From assembly GCA_964592235.1 (NCBI GenBank), contig CAZQCF010000002.1, positions 124,001-188,000 on the forward strand: a stretch of 64,000 bases of DNA. Reading direction: 5' to 3'. Source of the DNA: PLA3 sp964592235 (GTDB taxonomy: Bacteria; Planctomycetota; Phycisphaerae; UBA1845; UTPLA1). The notes beneath the pieces are model-generated. The model saw only the letters and a program-made list of their open reading frames with translations. It was not told where the DNA came from and made no database searches. This document shows positions 29,059 through 39,244 of the stretch, in pieces (positions within the stretch are counted from its first letter, which is position 1; the number at the start of each line of letters is the position of its first letter). Both the position numbers and the translations under genes were made by a program.

Positions 29059-32000
29059 GGTGCGTCGCCCTCGGTGGCTGCCTGCTCGATGAGCCGGGTC
29101 GCCAGCTCGTGCAGTTCGCGCTGGCTTGCGCCGATCGCGCGCAGCGCTGCTGACTGATCCTGCGAACCATCCCCCGGGGCATGGGCCGCGCCGGCCCATT
29201 TCACAGTCTGCTCGTACAACGCGCTCTGCATCGAACGCAATACCTTCAACTCGGCCAGCGGAGGAATTAAGCGCTGCATCGTCGGTTGAGCCGCCGACTG
29301 GCCCGCACCGGCCGCATCGGCAAACTGTTTGGACGGATCGGGTCGTGGGAGTTCCTCGATCGCGCCGATGAGTTGTCGAAGCTGTGCCATGATAAGCTCT
29401 TGCACGATCAACGACTCACGCCAGGTGCGTGCGTCGAGCAATACGGCCGACTGCTCCATACCCTGTGCCACCTGCGCGGCAACATGACTGAACACGACGC
29501 TGCCCGTCATCGTCTCCCGCGCCTCGAGCATCTGTTCCTTCAACGTCGATTGCCGCAAGACAAGCTGCCCCGCTCGAAGTACGTCCGCCCGCGTCAGGCG
29601 CGCCGACTCCGCGCTGCGCGACGAGAACGATTGCGTATCGATGAGGATCTGGCCCTGTTCCCGATGGATCGCGACGAGTCGCCCGATCAGCGCCGCCAGC
29701 GATTTTTCGGCCGCCGCCTGATCAGCCTCCGAGCGTCGCCGCTCCAGGACGTCCAAGGCCGCTTCGAGCAACTCCAGGGCGGCCTGCTGCCGCGCGCCTG
29801 ACCGGCTGCGATCCGATGCCGATAACGCCTCGGCGGCCGCCAGCATTTCCTCCGAGGACTTCGCTGACTGCTCTCGCACGATTTCCCCGTCCGAGTCGGC
29901 GACTTTGAGACCCGCGGAGAATGCAGCGGTTGTTCGCGCCAAGGTCGATTGCCGGGTAGCCAGGCGCGTGGGGTCCTGGTCCGCAGCCTGGGTACGGGCC
30001 ACCAGGTCACGCTGCGCAGCGATGATCTTCTTCAACCGTTCGGCGGCGTCGGCCAGCGCCCGAGACAACAGCGATAGCTCCCGTTGCGGCGCATCTTCGA
30101 GCAGCGCGATCATGGCTTGCAATCCGGCGGCGGCGCTCGTCTGCGCGTCGCCCGCGAGGCCGGTGCGACCCGCTGTGAGTTCCGCTGCGGCATCGTCCAT
30201 CCGCCCGACGATGTTATGGCGATAGCCCAGATCGGCGGCAGCCTGGAGCGCAGCTGCTCGGACGTTTGGGTCGCCGACGGCTTCTCGCCCGAAGTCCTTC
30301 ATACTCAATAGCACCCGCGCCGCTTCGGCGCCAAGTTGGCGTTGATCCTGCGCGGCGGTTTGAAGTTCGCGCGCCCCTCCGGCTGATTGACCGGTCGCGT
30401 CGGCGACCGTCCCCCCGAGCGTGTCGATCCCTGCATCTTGCGCCGTCCGGACAGCTTCAGTCACAACGCGAATCAGGATTTCCTGGCGATCCTGCATTTC
30501 GCGCACGCGCCGCACGAGTTCTTCGTAATCATGCCAGTGCGCGAGGCGATCCAGGATCGCATGGATCCCCGCAATAGCCCGGCCCTCCAACTCCAGCGAC
30601 GCGGCCACCTGCGATGCGTCCGGGCCGCCCGGATTTGCTGCCAGAACGTTCTCGGCCTGTCCCATTAGCGACTCCGAGATTTCCGACAAATCCCCGTGAA
30701 CGCGGCGAGTCAATTGAACGACATCTTCGTGTCCCAGACGATTGACGTAACCGCGATCGATGACTGCATCGAATCGCTCCAGAATCAGGCTCGCCGAATG
30801 CCGAGCGCGCCGCAATTCGGCCACGAGCGGCTGGACCCGAAGCGATGCCGACTGTGGTGCGGATTGCGAACTCGCCTCATTGTGCTCCAGCATGCGCGTG
30901 CGCCCTTCGAGTGACGTCAGATCCGCCAGCAGGCGGCGAAGCGAACGCTGCGTCAGGAGCAATTCGTCGCGCAGGCGGCGAACCAGTTCCGACGGAGTCA
31001 AGACATTCAGCCTTTGCGGCAGACTACGGATCGTTCGAAAAGCGCCGTCCTGCCTGAACGCGTCCCGCGCTTCGACGTGATACAAGAGGGAATCACCCGG
31101 CTGCAAACTCAACTCGGCGATCGCCCAGCGAAAGGCGCGCTGAACATCGCGCGGCGCGGTCGTCGAAGTGGAACTGTTCGGCTGCTCGCCCGGCGGCTCA
31201 CCGGAACTCGCCGTCGATGTCACGTCCTCGCCTTCCAACAGGAGATCCGCGCTCCACGCCGACGCCGGTCCAGCTGACGCCGTTCGCTCGATTGCAGCCG
31301 TTAGCTGAAGCGCCGCCAGCCCGACGTCATCCTCCGCATGAACGATAACCACCGGCTCCGCGCGCGGCGTGACTTCGAGCAGCGCGGTCGGCGCAGCGAT
31401 GCGCGCCACCGGCGGCTGATCTGCCCGTACCGTCAGCCGAACACTTCGCCGCTCGCGCGGGGTCAGCCCAAGTCCGTCTCGCAGTTCAACAGTAAACGAC
31501 GTTGATTCGACCGCATCAACGATTGCTGTCCACTCCGCTCCGTCACTGCGCTGCATCTCAACGCGGCGGCCGTCTTCGAACACCACGGCGGCCGTCGCGC
31601 CGGAAAGCTGGTCAGCCGTCGGAAGATGACACGTCGCACGAAGGCGAAGCGAGCTGCCTCGAATCGCGTGGAAACCATCTTCAACGCCGGTCTGCGTCTC
31701 GGCAGGCACCGAACCAGCATAGGACGGCAGCGAGACATCGGCTACGAGCGCGACGATCTCCGGCCGCACCGCAGCGCGCAACGTGAAGGGCGAATTAGAG
31801 AGATCGTGGTCGCCGCAGGTGAACGAATATCGCACGTCACTTCGAATGGCGTCCAGTGTTCGCCGATAGACCCCATCTGGACCTCGCCGCAGGACTTCTC
31901 GCTGCACACGCCCCTGGGTCGGGTGAAGATTCAAGTAGACCCGGTGAAGTCGGCTCTCGCCACGCGCTACGCGCATTGCGACTTCAAACGATTCTCCGGC

Positions 32001-32618
32001 CGGCACCACGGCGTTGCCCGTCAATGGCACGATCTCTACTCGGCGAGGCCATGCCGACTCCCCCATCGGGATCATCAACCGAGCCCATCCCACGCGCGCC
32101 AGCGCGCCCTGCCACGCGGCGATCAACATCAGGACGACAACGCTCACCAGACCCGCTGTTATCCAGCGCCGCGCACGAGCGGGGCGCAGCCCGCGCGCCA
32201 GGCGCGCCTGGCCAAGTGAGTCGCTCGTTTGCTCGATGACCCGTCGCCACAATGTAGACGACCCCGCACCACCGTGGTCGAGGTAGGCGACGCTCGCCGC
32301 AAGCCGATCACGAAGCTCGCTCGAAAGGTCAGGCAGGACGAGCGCGACCTGATCGAGGTGAATCGGCGCGGTAACGGGCCGATACACGCGATGCCAGGCA
32401 TAGCGACCGATCGTCACGATGAACGTCATGTTAAAGATCAGTCGCACGTACCCGGGGAAATGCACCCACCAGTCGGCCGCGACGACGACTGCTGTATACA
32501 CGGCGCTGACGACGAGAATCCGCCCGACCGCTTCCAGCGCAAGCAACCACCGGATGCGCCGGCGCACCATCGCCAGGCGGGCGAGGAGAGGATCCGTAGC
32601 TGGGTGCCGCGTCTTCAT
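29055..32618 (-). CDS. Large membrane-anchored coiled-coil protein (DUF4175-like) of the MoxR operon
   Basis: 1187 aa from the ATG at 32618, 11 bp after the upstream stop; the longer frame starts inside that gene. Two to three N-terminal helices (IRWLLALEAVGRILVVSAVYTAVVVAADWW, RWITAGLVSVVVLMLIAAW) anchor the protein. Residues about 190-520 form beta-rich Ig-like segments (TGNAVVPAGESFEVAMRV, VSLPSYAGSVPAETQTGV). The remaining 650 residues are alpha-helical, Arg/Gln/Ala/Glu-rich and likely coiled coil, ending in EQAATEGDAP. It resembles the DUF4175 type protein that accompanies MoxR/BatA clusters. It probably works at the envelope with the VWA proteins; this is inferred from the operon. Confidence 0.68.
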   Translation of the reverse strand: MKTRHPATDPLLARLAMVRRRIRWLLALEAVGRILVVSAVYTAVVVAADWWVHFPGYVRLIFNMTFIVTIGRYAWHRVYRPVTAPIHLDQVALVLPDLSSELRDRLAASVAYLDHGGAGSSTLWRRVIEQTSDSLGQARLARGLRPARARRWITAGLVSVVVLMLIAAWQGALARVGWARLMIPMGESAWPRRVEIVPLTGNAVVPAGESFEVAMRVARGESRLHRVYLNLHPTQGRVQREVLRRGPDGVYRRTLDAIRSDVRYSFTCGDHDLSNSPFTLRAAVRPEIVALVADVSLPSYAGSVPAETQTGVEDGFHAIRGSSLRLRATCHLPTADQLSGATAAVVFEDGRRVEMQRSDGAEWTAIVDAVESTSFTVELRDGLGLTPRERRSVRLTVRADQPPVARIAAPTALLEVTPRAEPVVIVHAEDDVGLAALQLTAAIERTASAGPASAWSADLLLEGEDVTSTASSGEPPGEQPNSSTSTTAPRDVQRAFRWAIAELSLQPGDSLLYHVEARDAFRQDGAFRTIRSLPQRLNVLTPSELVRRLRDELLLTQRSLRRLLADLTSLEGRTRMLEHNEASSQSAPQSASLRVQPLVAELRRARHSASLILERFDAVIDRGYVNRLGHEDVVQLTRRVHGDLSEISESLMGQAENVLAANPGGPDASQVAASLELEGRAIAGIHAILDRLAHWHDYEELVRRVREMQDRQEILIRVVTEAVRTAQDAGIDTLGGTVADATGQSAGGARELQTAAQDQRQLGAEAARVLLSMKDFGREAVGDPNVRAAALQAAADLGYRHNIVGRMDDAAAELTAGRTGLAGDAQTSAAAGLQAMIALLEDAPQRELSLLSRALADAAERLKKIIAAQRDLVARTQAADQDPTRLATRQSTLARTTAAFSAGLKVADSDGEIVREQSAKSSEEMLAAAEALSASDRSRSGARQQAALELLEAALDVLERRRSEADQAAAEKSLAALIGRLVAIHREQGQILIDTQSFSSRSAESARLTRADVLRAGQLVLRQSTLKEQMLEARETMTGSVVFSHVAAQVAQGMEQSAVLLDARTWRESLIVQELIMAQLRQLIGAIEELPRPDPSKQFADAAGAGQSAAQPTMQRLIPPLAELKVLRSMQSALYEQTVKWAGAAHAPGDGSQDQSAALRAIGASQRELHELATRLIEQAATEGDAP

Positions 32619-32629
32619 GGATAACACCG

Positions 32630-34972
32630 TCAGGGCAGGCTTAGCGCCCGTCGCAGAATCCACTCGGTCGAAAAAAGCCCCGTCAACAACAGCACAATCA
32701 ATCGCGTGTCCCACAGCGGTGTCTCGATGTCCGCAGGCGTCGCGATCCGACGATCGGGAATCAGAGCGTCAAGCTCGGTCAGATCGTCCGTGGCCCAGAA
32801 TGAGCGACCGCCAGTCTCTTCAGCGATTCGGGCAAGCATCTGACGATCCGCGGCCAGCTCACGCTGCTCCGCGTTGATTGACAGGACCTCGATCGAGCAA
32901 CTGGGGGGATCCTCATTCCCGAAGTACGAATCGGATATGACCGAGAGCGTGAACTGTCCTCCGGTCGACGCCTCCCACGATCCTTCCCAGACCCCGCTGC
33001 CGGGAAGTTTGATCTGCAGCGCCGCGCGATCGATCGCGCCCCGCGCATCACGAATCAGAACCGTCATGTCGCCCGCCAGATACCGCATCGACGCGTCGCG
33101 CACCGTCAAACGTATCTGCACCGGGTCGCCCAACTCATAACGCTTGCGGTCCGTCTCCAGTCGCCAGGGCCGATCAGACCCGAACATTCGACCGCGCGCC
33201 AGCGCCCGAATCGCCCCGAGCCAGAACGTTTCGTAGTGCGCATCACCGCCATACTCCCGCCATCGCCAAAGATCGTCGGTCCCCACGAACAACGTTCGAC
33301 CTGCTCCGTATCGCCCCAGAACGATGACCGGCATGGCCTCGGTCGGCCCCGCGCCACCGGGCACCGTCGCCAACACGCTCGCACCTGGCTGTGCCCCGAG
33401 CACGCGCGCGACGAAGAACCAACCGGGCATCGTCGCCGCCATGTCCCGCCGCGCAGCGCGGCTATCGGCAAAGTAGAAAAGCCCGCTTTCGTCGCCCTCC
33501 GCCGTGATCTGTGCCGTTCGTGCCTCATTTGTGCGAAGCGGACCCGTCGGCGATTGCGAGTCTAGCGCCACGGGCAATAGTTTCTCCAGCGTCGTTTGAC
33601 GAAGCACCTGCGGCATGTGGTCTGTTCCCGCGAGAAACGCCACGCCGCCCCCGAGCGTCGATACGAACTCCACGAGCCATTCCTGCTGGTCGCCGCGGAG
33701 CGAATCTTCCCGGCGCAAGTCGATGTCCCCCAGCAGAATCACGTCGTAATTTCGCAGTTCGTCCGGACTGGCAGGAAACCGAAGCTGCGGGCGATGGCCT
33801 TCCTGTGCGAACCCCGGCGAGGCGGACAACAGAACGCAACTGCTCTCGAGTGTGGGATCGCGGATGAGCAGATTCTTCAGAAAGCGATACTCATATCGCG
33901 GATAGGCTTCTACATAAAGCACGCGGATCTTTCGCTCGTGCGCGAGAATGGAGACAACCGACGTGTTATTCGCAGTCTCCCGCTCTCCATCAATCGGCAG
34001 CACGCGCACCTCCAGCGCTCGTCGCCCGACGACCGAAGGTCGATAGACCAGGTCCCAGGACGCCAGGCGCTGTCGAGGACTCAATTCCCCGCGATAGGAT
34101 GACAAAAGTGCGCCAGTCTCCAGGTCGCGCAGTTCAAGGGTCGTCTCCTGCGGAGTCTCAATCCCCCTCGCTTCGACCTGCACGCGCAGCGTGACCGAAT
34201 CGTGAACAAACACTTCGTCGTCGTTCCAGACCGAGTCCACTCGGAGATCCCGCTCCGGCTCCCACGATCCGACCCCGATCGTATGAATTGGCACGCGCCG
34301 CGCCTGGGCCTGCGCCAGCGCGTCGTCGATTGAGCTGGTCACGGTTTGCCGGCCGTCCGAGATCAGAATCACCGACGCCAATCGCGCCGTTGGATTGCGG
34401 TTGAGGACCTCGCTGATCGCGCCAGCCAAATCCGTAATCGATTCCGGCGGATCCACATGAGTACCGCGAACGGCCCCCTCCATACTCTGCACGGTACCCG
34501 CAAACGTCCACAGGGACAGGCTGTGTTCTCCCCGCAGAAAACCGAGGCGGCCTCCATCCGAGGCGGGCAGCATGGACTGCGCGACGTCCCTGCGCACCGG
34601 GGAATTTGATCCGCCCGCCGGCACCTTGCTCGCGGGCCAGTCGCCGTCAGCAGTCAGCATGCTCGCCGATCGATCCACCAGGATCGCAACGTGGCCCCGT
34701 TCCTCGTTCGTGACCCGGCGCACGAGCATGGGCTGGGACAGGACGAACAAGACCGTCAGCACGGCGCCCACGCGAAGCGTCACCAGCGCAGTCTTCCACC
34801 GGCGCGCAACAGGCTCCGCGCGATAGATGCGATACACATAGACCAAAGACAAGATCGCGCCGATTAGCATGATCCACGCGGCCGGCGGCGTCGCGAATCG
34901 CAGCGCCAGCGTATCCTCACCGGACAAACCGGTCGGTTCGAGGTTCAGAAGCCATGACGCGATTCGATTCAT
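32630..34972 (-). CDS. VWA-domain membrane protein (BatB/GATase-like type) of the MoxR operon
   Basis: 780 aa; the ATG overlaps the BatA-like stop by 4 bp. Two helices at about residues 30-85 precede a von Willebrand A domain whose MIDAS motif is LVDRSASM (DxSxS). Later come Ig-like beta domains (VSILAHERKIRVLYVEAYPRYEYRFLKNLL) and a glutamine-amidotransferase-like segment where VILLGDIDL and FLAGTDHMPQ can be read. A C-terminal helix (LIVLLLTGLFSTEWILRRA) closes the protein. It would sit in the membrane with the VWA domain exposed and work with MoxR, which typically remodels VWA partners. Confidence 0.78.
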   Translation of the reverse strand: MNRIASWLLNLEPTGLSGEDTLALRFATPPAAWIMLIGAILSLVYVYRIYRAEPVARRWKTALVTLRVGAVLTVLFVLSQPMLVRRVTNEERGHVAILVDRSASMLTADGDWPASKVPAGGSNSPVRRDVAQSMLPASDGGRLGFLRGEHSLSLWTFAGTVQSMEGAVRGTHVDPPESITDLAGAISEVLNRNPTARLASVILISDGRQTVTSSIDDALAQAQARRVPIHTIGVGSWEPERDLRVDSVWNDDEVFVHDSVTLRVQVEARGIETPQETTLELRDLETGALLSSYRGELSPRQRLASWDLVYRPSVVGRRALEVRVLPIDGERETANNTSVVSILAHERKIRVLYVEAYPRYEYRFLKNLLIRDPTLESSCVLLSASPGFAQEGHRPQLRFPASPDELRNYDVILLGDIDLRREDSLRGDQQEWLVEFVSTLGGGVAFLAGTDHMPQVLRQTTLEKLLPVALDSQSPTGPLRTNEARTAQITAEGDESGLFYFADSRAARRDMAATMPGWFFVARVLGAQPGASVLATVPGGAGPTEAMPVIVLGRYGAGRTLFVGTDDLWRWREYGGDAHYETFWLGAIRALARGRMFGSDRPWRLETDRKRYELGDPVQIRLTVRDASMRYLAGDMTVLIRDARGAIDRAALQIKLPGSGVWEGSWEASTGGQFTLSVISDSYFGNEDPPSCSIEVLSINAEQRELAADRQMLARIAEETGGRSFWATDDLTELDALIPDRRIATPADIETPLWDTRLIVLLLTGLFSTEWILRRALSLP

Positions 34973-37101
34973 CGCGCCCCTCCGAACACGCGTCCCAGGA
35001 GCGATTCTCCGGTCGCGCCGAGCAGAAGTATCACAGCCAGCAACCAGCCGAGTTCACGAACGTCGGCAGCCCCGGTGAAGGTGGTCAGTTCAGACGAATC
35101 GACGAACGTCGCGCGATCACCAAACGCCGCCGCGACGCGCGTCCGTTCGGCCTGTCGCAAGTCACTTTCAGCGATATCCGGGTTGACGCAATAAGTGTCC
35201 CGCGTCAAACCCCGCACCCATTCGTACACCCCCGGCAGCGCCGTGCTAGTCAGTTTCCAGCAGCTTCCCCCTTCATCCTGATCGCGCTCCACGCGCTGTC
35301 GCTTCCCGTCGGGCAGCGTCAACTCCATGCGCTCCGATGCGCCCACGGGGGTCGATCCGCGCAACGTTTCGCCGACCAGCACATTGCGTCCCAAATTGCG
35401 ATCGCCCGCGACGTATCCGGTCAGATTCATCATCAACGGTGGATAGTCGGGCTTGGCAGGAAAATTGGTCCAGGCCATGTCCGCGGATGTCAGCCAGAGC
35501 GCGATTCGGCCGGTCCCAACTTCCCCTAAGAGAAGAATCGGATCGCCCGTACTGGTGGCGATGATCCGATCCAGCCGCGGCCCGCCCGTTTCGATTTGAA
35601 CTCGTCGCCACGCGGTGACATGGGCGCGGCCGAGGATGCTCCGGGCCTGACCGATGAAATCGGCAAGCATGACGTGATTCGGATCCGCAATGGTCAGGTT
35701 TGGCGGCGCTTCATCAACTGCCGCCTCGTGAACATCCAACAGGCGAACCGGAAGCAGCGTGCTCACCGTGTTGGCGGTCGCCAGTTCGAGATTCCCGCAG
35801 AATGCGATCAGGCCGCCGCCCCGTGACACAAACGGTTGCAGGCGCTCGATGTCGATGGCTCGCAGCAATGACAAGTCGCCGATCGCCACGACGTCATAGT
35901 CCTTCAGCACGACATCCCGGAACTCTTCGAGCGTGACCTGCGTCACGCTGAAGGGTACGCCTTCGGCCGGCAAGGTCTCCACTCCGCCCAGCGCGAGTCG
36001 GAAATGGAATAGTGATTGCCCGACTGGCGGGCCCTGTGTGCGCGATTCCACGAGCAGGACGCTCCGCCGGCCCGGCACGTCCACCGCAAGTCGACGACGA
36101 TCGTCTTCAGGCAACCAATCGCCCTCCCATCGACCCATGGCCGCTTCGAGCACATGGACCGCGCCTGGCTCCAGCGTCACGTGAAAATCCACGGTTGCCC
36201 GCGCGCCCGGAGCCAGGGGCTCCATGTTGCGCCGGCCGACTTCACGTTCCGCGACCCGGAGCGTCAGCACGGTCGCCGGTATCTCGACAGGCGAGAAGTT
36301 CATCACTTCCACACGCACTTCCGCGGCACCGTTAAGCAAGGCCGGTTGGCCGACGATGTGCAGGCCTGTGATCGCCCGATTGCATCGAGATTCCGGCGCC
36401 GGCCGAACGAGTACAACGCGGGAAACATTCGCAAGCGGCGTCAAACCAACGTCCGCGGCGCCCGCCGGATGATTCCAATCGCGCTCGCAGAAATCAGAAA
36501 AGACGTAGATCTCCCGCGCGTCCGGGGGCGCGGTGCTTCGTGCGAGAATCGCATCGGCTCTCTCCAGCCCACCGCGCAAGTCCGACGCCGCCCAGGTTCC
36601 GTCGATGGCGTCCACGAACTGCCGCACGGCAAGCCGGTCCTGCACCGGCTGGTCAAACCCTGCGCTTGCCGGGCGCGACGCCGTCACAACGGCGAAGCCG
36701 CCGCTCGCGCCGCTGCGATCCATGAGCTTGAGCATCGCCAACTTGGCTCGCTCCAGGGCACTGGATTGCGTTGACGTGCCGGCTCGCATTGAGAGACTGT
36801 CGTCGACAACCAGGACGCGATCCACTCGTTGTTCGCCCACGGCCATCAGGGCAGACGGCGGCGCAAAATACGGCCTCGCCACCACCAGCCCGACCAGCGC
36901 CATGATCAGCGTGCGCACAGCGAGCAGAATCCATTGCTCCGTACGAAGCCGCCTGCGCGTCCGCTGCACCGCGGAGAGAATGAACTGCATGGCGGCCCAG
37001 GGCTCATCGCGGTATCGCCGGCGATTCAGCAGGTGGATCAGCAGCGGCACCATTGCCAGGCCTGCCGCTGCCATCGCCATGCCGCCGTGAACGAATGACA
37101 T
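34969..37101 (-). CDS. BatA-like membrane protein with VWA domain
   Basis: 710 aa from the ATG at 37101, which gives the classical BatA start MSFVHGG...PLLIHLLNRRRYR. A TTG at 37146 would overlap the DUF58 stop by 4 bp and add 15 residues. Helices occur at residues 5-25 and near 65-85. The VWA domain has the MIDAS motif VLVVDDSLSMRAG (DxSxS) and is followed by beta-rich domains and a segment VAIGDLSLLRAIDIERLQPFV typical of GATase-like folds. A final helix (ELGWLLAVILLLGATGESLL) returns to the membrane. Role: probably envelope or stress-linked MoxR substrate; unproven in this lineage. Confidence 0.83.
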   Translation of the reverse strand: MSFVHGGMAMAAAGLAMVPLLIHLLNRRRYRDEPWAAMQFILSAVQRTRRRLRTEQWILLAVRTLIMALVGLVVARPYFAPPSALMAVGEQRVDRVLVVDDSLSMRAGTSTQSSALERAKLAMLKLMDRSGASGGFAVVTASRPASAGFDQPVQDRLAVRQFVDAIDGTWAASDLRGGLERADAILARSTAPPDAREIYVFSDFCERDWNHPAGAADVGLTPLANVSRVVLVRPAPESRCNRAITGLHIVGQPALLNGAAEVRVEVMNFSPVEIPATVLTLRVAEREVGRRNMEPLAPGARATVDFHVTLEPGAVHVLEAAMGRWEGDWLPEDDRRRLAVDVPGRRSVLLVESRTQGPPVGQSLFHFRLALGGVETLPAEGVPFSVTQVTLEEFRDVVLKDYDVVAIGDLSLLRAIDIERLQPFVSRGGGLIAFCGNLELATANTVSTLLPVRLLDVHEAAVDEAPPNLTIADPNHVMLADFIGQARSILGRAHVTAWRRVQIETGGPRLDRIIATSTGDPILLLGEVGTGRIALWLTSADMAWTNFPAKPDYPPLMMNLTGYVAGDRNLGRNVLVGETLRGSTPVGASERMELTLPDGKRQRVERDQDEGGSCWKLTSTALPGVYEWVRGLTRDTYCVNPDIAESDLRQAERTRVAAAFGDRATFVDSSELTTFTGAADVRELGWLLAVILLLGATGESLLGRVFGGAR

Positions 37102-37142
37102 TGGAACCGCCGTGAGGTCAGGCCGGCCGCCGCCGGCAAGGT

Positions 37143-38066
37143 TCAACTGCGGCGGCGCACGCGCGCCGCGCGATTCGCAAGGTAAGTGCTAAGCGCCGTG
37201 GTCAGCGGCGCGCCGGTGTCCATCAGCTGATAATCACACTGTTGCGCGTGGCAGCCCCGCCGGATCGTATCCACGTGGCGATGGATCTCCGCGAGGTAAC
37301 GATCTCGCAGCGCGCTCGGGTCGGTCGCCAGCGGGCCGACGCCCTCCATGCCGATGAATCGCACCGGGCCTTCGAATGGAAACGTCAGCTCGGCGCGATC
37401 AAGAATCTGAAGCACGATCGGCTCGTGACGGCAGTGGCGCAGGTGCTTGATGCCCGTGATGATTTCGTCCGGATCACCAAGCAGATCGCTTAGAAGGATG
37501 ATGAGATGACGCTCGCGCAAGCTCTCGGCCAGCTCGTCGAGCACCGTGCGAAAGGCCGTCGCCCCTGCTCCGGGGCGATGCTCCAGTTCCGAGACGATCT
37601 GCTTCCATTGGTTCGGCTGATTGCTCGCACGACCATGGCGATGCAGTCGCGTGTCAAAAGTCGCCAGCGCGACCGAATCGGCCTGATGAATCGCAAGGTA
37701 GGACAATCCCGCCGCGGCGGTGATGGCGAACTCCCGCTTGGACCAGACGGCTTCGCGGCTCTTGTATTTCATCGACTCCGACGAATCCACCGCGATGAGC
37801 AGCCGCAGGTTGGTCTCCTGCTCGTATTCCTTGATGTAATGCTTGTCTGTTCGACCGAAAACTTTCCAGTCCAGGTGCCGCAGGTCGTCGCCCTGGGCAT
37901 ACTTGCGATATTCAGCGAACTCGATGCTGAAGCCGTGGAGCGGAGAACGGTGCAGGCCGCTGACAAAGCCCTCGACCATTCGTCGCGCGCGAAGATCCAG
38001 TCCGGCGATCCCGGCCAGCACAGCCGGGTTCAGGTATTTCTGGAGGGTTTCGCCCTGCGCGATCAT
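37143..38066 (-). CDS. DUF58 domain protein
   Basis: 307 aa from the ATG at 38066 (upstream frame to 38102 has no site). DUF58 proteins accompany MoxR ATPases. Recognisable stretches: ARRMVEGFVSGLHRSPLHGFSIEFAEYRKYAQGDDLRHLDWKVFGRTDKHYIKEYEQETNLRLLIAVDSSESM, with the DxSxS of a VWA-like fold, and later LIILLSDLLGDPDEI. It lacks membrane helices and is cytoplasmic. The next gene's potential TTG start overlaps its stop. Second gene of the operon, 107 bp after moxR, so an internal promoter or RNA element could exist in that gap. Confidence 0.9.
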   Translation of the reverse strand: MIAQGETLQKYLNPAVLAGIAGLDLRARRMVEGFVSGLHRSPLHGFSIEFAEYRKYAQGDDLRHLDWKVFGRTDKHYIKEYEQETNLRLLIAVDSSESMKYKSREAVWSKREFAITAAAGLSYLAIHQADSVALATFDTRLHRHGRASNQPNQWKQIVSELEHRPGAGATAFRTVLDELAESLRERHLIILLSDLLGDPDEIITGIKHLRHCRHEPIVLQILDRAELTFPFEGPVRFIGMEGVGPLATDPSALRDRYLAEIHRHVDTIRRGCHAQQCDYQLMDTGAPLTTALSTYLANRAARVRRRS

Positions 38067-38173
38067 GAATGATTTTCCCGGAGATCGGAAGTGAATAAGC
38101 AATGATCCATTAGCCGTTGGCCTTTAACACTTAGCCAATTCCTCCGTGCCTCGCTGCCATCTCGCCTGCACCT

Positions 38174-39244
38174 TCACTTTACCAGCACGCGCTGCGCATC
38201 GATCGCATCGAGGTCCGGAGTCGACGCGCCTTGAACGGATTGCAGCAACCGATCAATCACGCCATCGGGCGAAACACCGTCCGCCTCGGCCGTGAAATTG
38301 GTGACAATGCGATGGCGCATCACGGGGTGCACGACCGCGCGAATGTCCTCCGTGGAGACGTGGTATCGCCCCGAGAGTATCGCCCGCGCCTTGCCGCCCA
38401 TGACGAGATACTGCGACGCCCGCGGCCCCGCGCCCCAACTGACATATCGCCGAACGAACTCCGGCGCGTCGGGCGACTGCGGCCGGCTGCTCCGCGCGAG
38501 GCGCATGGCATATTCCATGACGTGCTCGGCGCAGGGCACACGCGTCACGACTTCCTGTAGCGCGAGCAGGTCCTCGGCGGTAAACACTCGTTTCATCTCG
38601 ACAGACTCGATCGAGGTCGTCTTGCTGATGATCTGCAGCTCTTCCGCTGCGCTGGGGTATTCCATCAGAATCTTGAACATGAACCGGTCAAGCTGCGCTT
38701 CGGGGAGCGGATAAGTCCCTTCCTGTTCGATCGGGTTCTGCGTCGCAAGCACAAAAAACGGCTCGGGCAGCCGATGTGTGAAACCTGCGGCGGTCACCTG
38801 ATGCTCCTGCATCGCCTCCAGCAGCGCGGCCTGCGTCTTGGGAGGCGTTCGATTGATCTCATCGGCGAGGATCACGTTGGCAAAAACCGGGCCGTTGACG
38901 AACCGCAACTGGCGGACCCCCGTCGCCTTGTTCTCCTCGATGATTTCCGTTCCGGTGATGTCGCTGGGCATCAGGTCGGGCGTGAACTGAATTCGATTGA
39001 ACGACAGGCTTAATGTCCGCGCCAGAGACTTGATCATCAGCGTCTTGGCGAGGCCCGGGACACCTTCGAGGATGCAATGGCCACCGCTGAACAGGCAGAA
39101 CAATATCTGATCGATGACCTCTTCCTGGCCGACGATCACTTTGCTCAATTCCGTTCGAATCTGGTCGCGGCTGCTCGCCAGCGCCGCGATCGCTTCACGC
39201 TCGCGCTGGGCCGATTCCGGAGTCACGGCACCATCTTGTCTCAT
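38174..39244 (-). CDS. MoxR-type AAA+ ATPase
   Basis: 356 aa from the ATG at 39244, preceded by GAGGTG at spacing 6; the frame opens at 39277. MoxR ATPases act as chaperones that mature or insert cofactors into VWA-domain partners. The core has KVIVGQEEVIDQILFCLFSGGHCILEGVPGLAKTLM (Walker A GVPGLAKT), Walker B VILADEINRTPPKTQAALLEAMQE, VLATQNPIEQEGTYPLPEAQLDRF and the arginine-finger region, all in the typical order. It is the first gene of the eight-gene minus-strand operon and is divergent from 39613. Confidence 0.94.
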   Translation of the reverse strand: MRQDGAVTPESAQREREAIAALASSRDQIRTELSKVIVGQEEVIDQILFCLFSGGHCILEGVPGLAKTLMIKSLARTLSLSFNRIQFTPDLMPSDITGTEIIEENKATGVRQLRFVNGPVFANVILADEINRTPPKTQAALLEAMQEHQVTAAGFTHRLPEPFFVLATQNPIEQEGTYPLPEAQLDRFMFKILMEYPSAAEELQIISKTTSIESVEMKRVFTAEDLLALQEVVTRVPCAEHVMEYAMRLARSSRPQSPDAPEFVRRYVSWGAGPRASQYLVMGGKARAILSGRYHVSTEDIRAVVHPVMRHRIVTNFTAEADGVSPDGVIDRLLQSVQGASTPDLDAIDAQRVLVK

